The position numbers were made by a program, and so were the translations under genes. Of a DNA stretch of 64,000 bases, positions 61,501-64,000 are shown one piece after another. The notes beneath the pieces were generated by a model. It had not been told where the DNA came from. It did not search any database and worked only from the letters and a program-made list of their open reading frames with translations. The first letter of the stretch is position 1; each line of letters opens with the position of its first letter. The stretch is from Echinometra lucunter (Eukaryota > Echinodermata > Echinoidea > Camarodonta > Echinometridae): NCBI GenBank assembly GCA_029962745.1, contig CM057153.1:11488057-11552056 (forward strand). Reading direction: 5' to 3'.

Positions 61501-64000
61501 TAAAAGACAGTCGTCAGTCGATTTAATAAGATTTGGTAACATAAAAGTTTAAATTCTGCATACCCATTGATGATATCTTTGTTCATAATTCGGTACTGAT
61601 GAATGATTATGTTGATCTTTCTCTTAACCAGAGGAACAATACTATCCAGATACCTTAGTAGGACCACAATGAAAATGTCTCAGCAGTGGAATAGATGATT
61701 ATCCCTGCACTCATTTTCTTTTTATTTTTTCTGGTGTTCTATTTCTTTTCCCCAACCATGTCAACAGGTATAATTCTTTCTTGGGACGGGGACAGCTTCG
61801 TCGAACTCTCGGTCCCGCCGCAGTACAAGAGCAAAATGTGTGGTCTTTGTGGAAACTACAACGGGGACCGTCACGACGACTTAAGAACGCTCAAAGGAGC
61901 ATTCACGAATGATGTAAGGACGTTTGGAGAATCGTGGAGGGTCGGTGGGAATAAATTTTGTGATAAGAGCGTAGCAAGATCGTTGAAGTATTCGTGTTGG
62001 GATGACAGCGATGCAAGGAGGAGAGCGCAGAAGGCATGCAGAATTATAAAGTCCAAAAAGTTTCAACCCTGCCACGACGTCGTTGATCTATGGGTATATT
62101 ACAGGTGAGTTTGACTACCTTTTTTTTCTTTATACCTATGGATACTCTTTATCTCTTTCCGCCTATTTGTCTCTCCCTTTTCTTTTGTTTTAATTTCTCC
62201 TTTTACGTCCCGCCACTTTCTTAATTGTTTGTCCATTTTCATCCATTCTTTTACGTATCTTCCTTAATCACTGGTGTCACATCTTGAGATCAAAGTCATT
62301 CACGCTGCAAATGAGGTTTTATCTTTGTTCCATTGTTGGGATACAGCATACCACCATTTTAGCGGAAATATTCAAACTGAGGTAATTATTAGGCATATCG
62401 CAGAACAGAAATATGGTATCACACGGTTAATTGACAACTTGGACTTCAGTCGAAATCAGTCGTATCTTCTGTTGTTTAAAGGTAATTGTGTCAAAGTAAA
62501 TTATAAGATCACTTTTGAATATGACTCGAACGCGTGTAATGCTTTGAAATTTTCTATATTTCTATTCAGATAATTATTTACAAAAGGTTATGATATGGTT
62601 TCTTTAATGGTGTAGTTTTGTTTCAGGAGACACGAAAGTAATGTTGTCTATATATATCTGTCACTAGGTCCTGTTTAACAGACATGTGTGAGTGTCCCGA
62701 AGACAAAGTTTGTTCTTGCGAAGCGGAGTCAGCCTACATCCGGGAATGCGCGAGGCAAGGTGTTGAGCTCAACTACACCCAGAATGCATTGTGTGCTGGT
62801 GAGTATAATGGCGTCTTTTTCTTCTTCTTCTTCTTCTTCTTCTTGTTCCTCTTCTTCTGTTTACTCTGATTCCTTCTCTCCTGAAGATTCTTGCAGATGA
62901 GAGGGGTGTGTGTGTCATCGGTCAATTTCATCAATTAATATATATTTTTAAAATCATTTGAATTCAAACTAGCAAAGTTACTCATGCTTCGTCGGCGTAT
63001 AGTAAAAACGTTAAATGTTTATAATCTTCTATTTAGTCTAAATCTTACAGACGAATGGTGGTAGAAATCCATTGTACTATTAATTTTTTTGATCAACCGT
63101 GAAAGGAAAACGTGAACAGAAATTCATGTATCTTCAAATACCTTATAAATTTAAAGATCCTCTCAAAACTTAATATGTGTTTTTTCACTTTCTCGGTTCC
63201 TACATAGACATGTCATGAGACAGAGACTGCACACTACGGTGTTGTGTTTCACTCGTACTGAAGAAGAAGGGAGTTCGTTCCCCGACCCTACAACACGACA
63301 ACACTGGGTCTCTCATGAACTGTGCAGGCGTGTGTCGAACTCGACATTGGTCCAAGAGGACTCGTGCATAGCGCCAGCTTGAGGGGAACTTGTGACCCAG
63401 ACTCCTCGGGTACTGAGCATTAAACTTCATGGGGTGTTGCTATCACTACCCGCTTCTGAAGTTCCGCTGCGATGTCCCTACGATGCCAATACGATGTCAA
63501 CACGAGTCCGTGAAGCATGGTCGTACAAACTGCATCATGATTGCTCCGTCCATTCGCTTTCACATTCGCGGTGTAATGCTATCCTTTTTAAGACGTAACA
63601 CACTAAGCATGCTAAGAAAACCTTTTTAAGAATTCAATAATGGATATAGGATTTTCATTATTGGCATAATTTTTTGGACTGAGATAAAACTTGAAAAAAA
63701 TGTTTCTAACCCATTTATTTGCGCCATCAGTACCACTGACAAACATTTTGTTTAATCTGTATACATGATTATCCTTAAATAAAACACTTCTGTAGGAATT
63801 TATCGCATAAACTTGATATGATCACGTGAACAATAATATATATTTATTTCAAACTTAATACGATATTTAGCAGATTGTAAACTGTAATGACGTTTAGCCT
63901 ACGGGTACAAATGAACTTTTTTTAGTTCTTTATTGTAATGTAAAAACTCATCAAAATCATCGTAAACACATTGCTTTTTTTGTTTGCAGTGGTAAACACA
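32044..64000 (+). CDS. bmper: crossveinless-2 / BMPER homologue, partial gene, 14 exons identified
   Basis: Secreted extracellular BMP-binding protein; family members bind BMPs and chordin through VWC modules and tune BMP signalling outside the cell. Exons seen: 32044-32129, 39751-39850, 44727-44809, 46827-46923, 49496-49578, 50040-50139, 50593-50699, 52785-52922, 53272-53376, 57453-57504, 61071-61397, 61768-62104, 62668-62798 and 63990 onward, about 1,757 coding bases. All junctions are GT/AG and phase-compatible. Domain order is five VWC, VWD, C8, start of TIL, the BMPER order. The linker QRKVFDL between VWC3 and VWC4 and the strings CTVFGDPHY, SWDGDSFVE and CGLCGNYNG match vertebrate BMPER closely. 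Vertebrate BMPER is about 685 residues, so roughly 50-60 residues are missing at each end. The first exon with signal peptide was not found. Kielin/chordin-like proteins share the domains but have many more VWC modules. Confidence 0.95.
32676..33057. mobile_element. TA-flanked MITE with GGGTGCA palindromic tandem core
   Basis: The ends form an inverted repeat of about 33 bases: CACACTaaGAA..AAAGGTTCAATTTTGCACCC on the left against the same with two dinucleotide differences on the right. Both edges are flanked by TA, the target site duplicated by Tc1/mariner-type elements. The 382-base interior is a tandem of short palindromes (GGGTGCAAAGTTGCACC, AAGGGTGCA). No coding capacity. Confidence 0.85.
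36248..36551. mobile_element. fold-back MITE with ~120-base arms
   Basis: The left arm (about 36248-36367) starts GGTGTTTCACAAAG and contains TTAACTATGGC and AATCATGGTCAC. The right arm (about 36428-36551) is its reverse complement at roughly 80-85% by eye, ending CTTTGTGAAACACC. A spacer of about 60 bases separates them. No open frame of interest. Confidence 0.85.
37421..37831. mobile_element. 411-bp MITE with ~40-base terminal inverted repeats
   Basis: The left end GCCCGGCGCACACTGCACGA and the reverse complement of the right end, GCCCGCCGTACACTATACGA, match at 15 of 20 positions, and the similarity continues for about 20 more bases. Flanks are TTAT on the left and TTAA on the right, suggesting a 3-4-base target duplication, so a Harbinger- or piggyBac-like origin is possible. 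No coding capacity. Confidence 0.82.
38187..38560. mobile_element. TTAAAG-ended MITE, copy 2
   Basis: 374 bases, an inverted relative of 6622-7028. The two ends read TTAAAGCCATGGGGTAACTT and, reverse complemented, TTAAAGGGATCCGGTAAGTT, an inverted repeat with 15 of 20 positions identical. Non-coding. Confidence 0.8.
38880..39050. repeat. long (GA)n/(GACA)n purine tract
   Basis: About 150 bases of GA and GACA units followed by a G-run (39029-39040). A mirror-symmetric purine tract of the kind that can form triplex DNA. Confidence 0.95.
39232..39364. repeat. (GA)n purine tract
   Basis: A second imperfect GA/GATA-rich tract, about 390 bases upstream of the VWC1 second-half exon. Confidence 0.93.
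39751..39850 (+). CDS. bmper: BMPER exon: C-terminal half of VWC1
   Basis: Starts in phase 0 after CCCCAACAG with NKEVVCRREVCEDL and ends ...CCEKCK plus one base at G|GTAAGA. It supplies VWC1 cysteines five to ten, including the CC pair. NKEV and the DCAL segment match human BMPER. The 7.6-kb intron before it contains four inverted-repeat elements and two long GA tracts. Confidence 0.94.
41956..42060 (-). pseudogene. possible reverse transcriptase fragment of a retrotransposon
   Basis: The minus strand reads DSVARIRDMSYVPQGHILGP before a stop codon. VPQG-x-ILGP is the conserved block of non-LTR retrotransposon reverse transcriptases, usually preceded by a short variable stretch as here. Only about 35 codons remain and no YxDD block was found nearby, so this would be a small relic. 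Confidence 0.35.
42351..42393. repeat. GA microsatellite running into poly-G
   Basis: About 27 bases of GA-rich repeat followed by a 15-base G-run. Confidence 0.95.
44727..44809 (+). CDS. bmper: BMPER exon: N-terminal half of VWC2
   Basis: Starts in phase 1 after TTTTCCTACCAG. Encodes GCRYNGDVYNSGDMW then DPCRTFQCR, ending in phase 0 at CGG|GTAAGT. The pattern C-x-Y-x-G-x-x-Y-x-x-G/S-x-x-W is the typical start of a VWC module and aligns with the second VWC of BMPER. A CTT/CTC microsatellite lies about 80 bases downstream of the donor. Confidence 0.93.
44810..46826 (+). other. intron inside VWC2 (2.0 kb)
   Basis: Phase 0. Carries CTT/CTC repeats near the donor (44888-44931), poly-A (46480-46505), and CAC/CAT and CTC triplet repeats (46550-46750) before the acceptor. 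The middle is unique sequence with no recognised signal. Confidence 0.9.
46480..46750. repeat. poly-A, (CAC/CAT)n and (CTC)n triplet repeat cluster
   Basis: A poly-A run of about 25 is followed by CAC and CAT triplets and then by a CTC/CTT-rich stretch, all within 350 bases of the downstream acceptor. Long open frames through here are low complexity and not coding. Confidence 0.95.
46827..46923 (+). CDS. bmper: BMPER exon: C-terminal half of VWC2
   Basis: Starts in phase 0 after TCTCATCACAG with EGVITASVMQCEPVDC and ends QCCPSCA plus one base at G|GTAAG. EGV(I/V)T is shared with human BMPER. The acceptor follows about 300 bases of CAC, CAT and CTC triplet repeats. Confidence 0.94.
46924..49495 (+). 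other. intron VWC2-VWC3 (2.6 kb)
   Basis: Phase 1. Mostly unique AT-rich sequence; the last 300 bases are pyrimidine-rich and end in a long (TTC)n array. Confidence 0.9.
49355..49480. repeat. (TTC)n microsatellite at a 3' splice site
   Basis: At least 30 TTC triplets with a CTC-rich lead-in, ending about 15-25 bases before the VWC3 acceptor. It serves as, or extends, the polypyrimidine tract. Confidence 0.97.
49496..49578 (+). CDS. bmper: BMPER exon: N-terminal half of VWC3
   Basis: Starts in phase 1 after TTATCCCAG. Encodes GCSLDGKQRAEGEKF and DPCTECVCQ, ending in phase 0 at CAA|GTAAGC. It aligns with the GCVFEGVQYQEGEEF start of human VWC3. The module's usual aromatic residue after the first cysteine is replaced by leucine. 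A long (TTC)n array ends about 25 bases upstream of the exon and forms an extreme polypyrimidine tract. Confidence 0.92.
49970..50030. repeat. (TCTG)n/(TCTC)n microsatellite at a 3' splice site
   Basis: Pyrimidine-rich tetranucleotide repeat directly before the acceptor of the exon at 50040. Confidence 0.95.
50040..50139 (+). CDS. bmper: BMPER exon: C-terminal half of VWC3
   Basis: Starts in phase 0 after CCTATTTGCAG with NGRVTCSKQTCPVLSCPEY and ends GQCCPKCV plus one base at G|GTAGGT. CP(V/I)LSCP and GQCCPKC are shared with human BMPER VWC3. The acceptor is preceded by a TCTG/TCTC microsatellite. Confidence 0.95.
50593..50699 (+). CDS. bmper: BMPER exon: VWC3-VWC4 linker and N-terminal half of VWC4
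   Basis: Starts in phase 1 after TTCCACCACAG and encodes AQRKVFDLGDRCLFRNNIFD, then CTKCVCL, ending in phase 0 at TTG|GTAAGT. QRKVFDL is nearly identical to the inter-module linker of vertebrate BMPER and is the best single identifier of the gene. CLFR-x-x-(V/I)-(Y/F)-D also matches. Confidence 0.95.
50700..52784 (+). other. intron inside VWC4 (2.1 kb)
   Basis: Phase 0. A T-run into G-run (51858-51888) is the only low-complexity feature; overlapping open frames on both strands at 52090-52475 have no recognisable similarity. Confidence 0.85.
52785..52922 (+). CDS. bmper: BMPER exon: end of VWC4 fused to start of VWC5
   Basis: Starts in phase 0 after CATTTTAG with ESTVMCHRETCP, includes DDDCCPRCEPLVCDVNGTKY and ends in phase 0 at CAG|GTAGGA. 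It completes VWC4 and opens VWC5 in the same exon, so the phase-1 boundary intron seen between earlier modules is absent here. NGT is a possible N-glycosylation site. Confidence 0.93.
52958..53286 (+). repeat. intronic tandem duplication including the 3' splice site
   Basis: Two imperfect copies (about 52958-53125 and 53128-53286) share GATGANGGGAAT-type starts, AGAAGTAACTTTT, ACATCTTCATTTTT, GACATCATATAATTTGT and the acceptor TTTGTAGGATGGTGAC. The second copy runs into the real exon at 53272; the first has the same AG at 53109-53110. Copies differ by substitutions and an AAACAAACAAAC insertion. Confidence 0.9.
53272..53376 (+). CDS. bmper: BMPER exon: middle of VWC5
   Basis: Encodes DGDVWHQSVCESCSCANGLV, then QCRVEECHG, from phase 0 to phase 0, with acceptor TTTGTAG|GATGG and donor TCG|GTGAGA. 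It aligns with the DGEMWSSINCTICACVKG stretch of human VWC5. An imperfect copy of this acceptor and of the first 15 exon bases lies 161 bases upstream (53111); it would read into a stop within eight codons. Confidence 0.93.
53377..57452 (+). other. intron inside VWC5 (4.1 kb)
   Basis: Phase 0. Unique AT-rich sequence with a TA-rich alternating tract at 57275-57311 and a T-run before the acceptor. No element or coding relic was recognised. Confidence 0.85.
57453..57504 (+). CDS. bmper: BMPER exon: end of VWC5
   Basis: A 52-base exon after a T-rich tract ending TTTACCCAG. It encodes NFELRTVDGECCPSCIE plus one base and ends at A|GTAAGT. It supplies the last three cysteines of VWC5. The split codon joins to the next exon to give KNGVCTVFGDPHY, which matches EKPGVCTVFGDPHY in human BMPER. 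Confidence 0.92.
57505..61070 (+). other. intron VWC5-VWD (3.6 kb)
   Basis: Phase 1. Mostly unique sequence; 60535-60800 is a patchwork of (TG)n, G-runs, T-run, C-runs, A-run and (TA)n. Nothing coding was recognised. Confidence 0.85.
60535..60800. repeat. low-complexity patchwork of homopolymers and TG/TA repeats
   Basis: (TG)n into a 12-base G-run, a 12-base T-run into TG, C-run into A-run into (TA)n, then a 15-base C-run, with short unique pieces between. Symmetry of G- and C-runs suggests a decayed inverted element or repeated slippage. Confidence 0.85.
61071..61397 (+). CDS. bmper: BMPER exon: first part of VWD domain with GDPH motif
   Basis: A 327-base exon after CTCTTTTCACAG. It begins NGVCTVFGDPHYRSFDG, continues through LFNFQGRCKYLL and SFSWTKTVFLTL, and ends in phase 1 at ACAG|GTAACG. 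The GDPH motif is at 61094-61105. In CV2/BMPER and some mucins this Asp-Pro site is known for autoproteolytic cleavage that leaves the halves disulphide-linked; conservation suggests the same processing here. The VWD region of BMPER also contributes to cell-surface/heparan-sulphate association in other animals. Confidence 0.96.
61768..62104 (+). CDS. bmper: BMPER exon: second part of VWD and start of C8
   Basis: Starts in phase 1 after CATGTCAACAG with GIILSWDGDSFVELSV and includes KMCGLCGNYNGDRHDDL, the hallmark VWD motif, then FGESWRV. The C8-type cysteine region follows with ACRIIKSKKFQPCHDVVD. It ends TATTACAG|GTGAGT in phase 2. Spacing and motifs match human BMPER without gaps of note. 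Confidence 0.96.
62668..62798 (+). CDS. bmper: BMPER exon: C8 region
   Basis: Starts in phase 2 after CTGTCACTAG, restoring YRSCLTDMCECPED, which aligns with YRSCVTDMCECP of human BMPER. It continues KVCSCEAESAYIRECARQG and ends NALCA plus one base at G|GTGAGT. NYT is a possible N-glycosylation site. The short upstream pyrimidine tract makes the acceptor weaker than the others, but protein similarity fixes it. Confidence 0.94.
62799..63989 (+). other. intron C8-TIL (1.2 kb) with a GC-richer block
   Basis: Phase 1. (TTC)n at 62817-62845 lies just after the donor. A GC-richer block at 63208-63600 follows an acceptor-like site (TTCCTACATAG); an AATAAA is at 63779. No similarity was recognised. 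Confidence 0.7.
63990..64000 (+). CDS. bmper: BMPER exon start: probable TIL domain, cut by window edge
   Basis: A T-rich tract ending TTTGTTTGCAG at 63989 is followed by 11 bases. Joined in phase 1 to the previous exon these give ALCA-VVNT, which fits human BMPER ...NCAATQC at the entry of the TIL domain. Only three full codons are visible, so the call rests on phase, acceptor quality and position. Confidence 0.6.

Noticed and set aside
1..64000. CRISPR arrays, bacterial operons, phage or IS elements
   Set aside because: The window is eukaryotic with spliced exons; the tandem repeats present lack spacers of regular length.

Overview
This is a eukaryotic, intron-rich, AT-rich window with one 500-base assembly gap (20001-20500). 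The only gene I can support is a large multi-exon gene on the + strand. It occupies the right half (32044 to the right edge) and encodes a crossveinless-2/BMPER-type secreted BMP regulator. Fourteen exons were placed by reading frame, splice sites and intron phase. They give five von Willebrand factor C (VWC) modules, a VWD domain with the GDPH motif, a C8 region and the first residues of the TIL domain. About 585 codons are present. The signal-peptide exon (5') and the rest of the TIL end (3') were not found or lie outside the window.

The organism is probably a marine invertebrate, most likely a deuterostome such as an echinoderm (sea-urchin-like). This is inference from three things: the close match of the protein to vertebrate BMPER, the density of (GA)n, (TTC)n and poly-G/poly-C tracts, and the small palindromic elements. 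The sequence alone does not fix the species.

Layout: 1-32043 holds no gene I recognise. It contains microsatellites, one copy of a TTAAAG-ended MITE (6622-7028), an 82-bp tandem duplication (8988-9152), a palindromic array of a TTCGTTATTCCGAA-type unit (14478-14834), a 90-bp TTAA-ended inverted-repeat element (15343-15432), a degenerate tandem repeat (16862-17000) and one doubtful minus-strand exon (18015-18220). 32044-39850 holds VWC1 on two exons, split by a 7.6-kb intron that contains four MITE-like elements (32676-33057, 36248-36551, 37421-37831, 38187-38560). 44727-53376 holds VWC2 to VWC5, with several acceptors lying next to pyrimidine microsatellites. 57453-62798 holds the end of VWC5, VWD and C8. 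A TIL exon starts at 63990.

The exon phases are regular: VWC1 to VWC3 are each a two-exon cassette bounded by phase-1 introns with a phase-0 intron inside, while VWC4 and VWC5 share a fused exon. The intron before the second VWC5 exon carries a tandem duplication that copies the 3' splice site and the first bases of that exon. I found no previously undescribed molecular system. The best leads are the duplicated acceptor, the MITE cluster in one intron and the pyrimidine repeats at splice sites.
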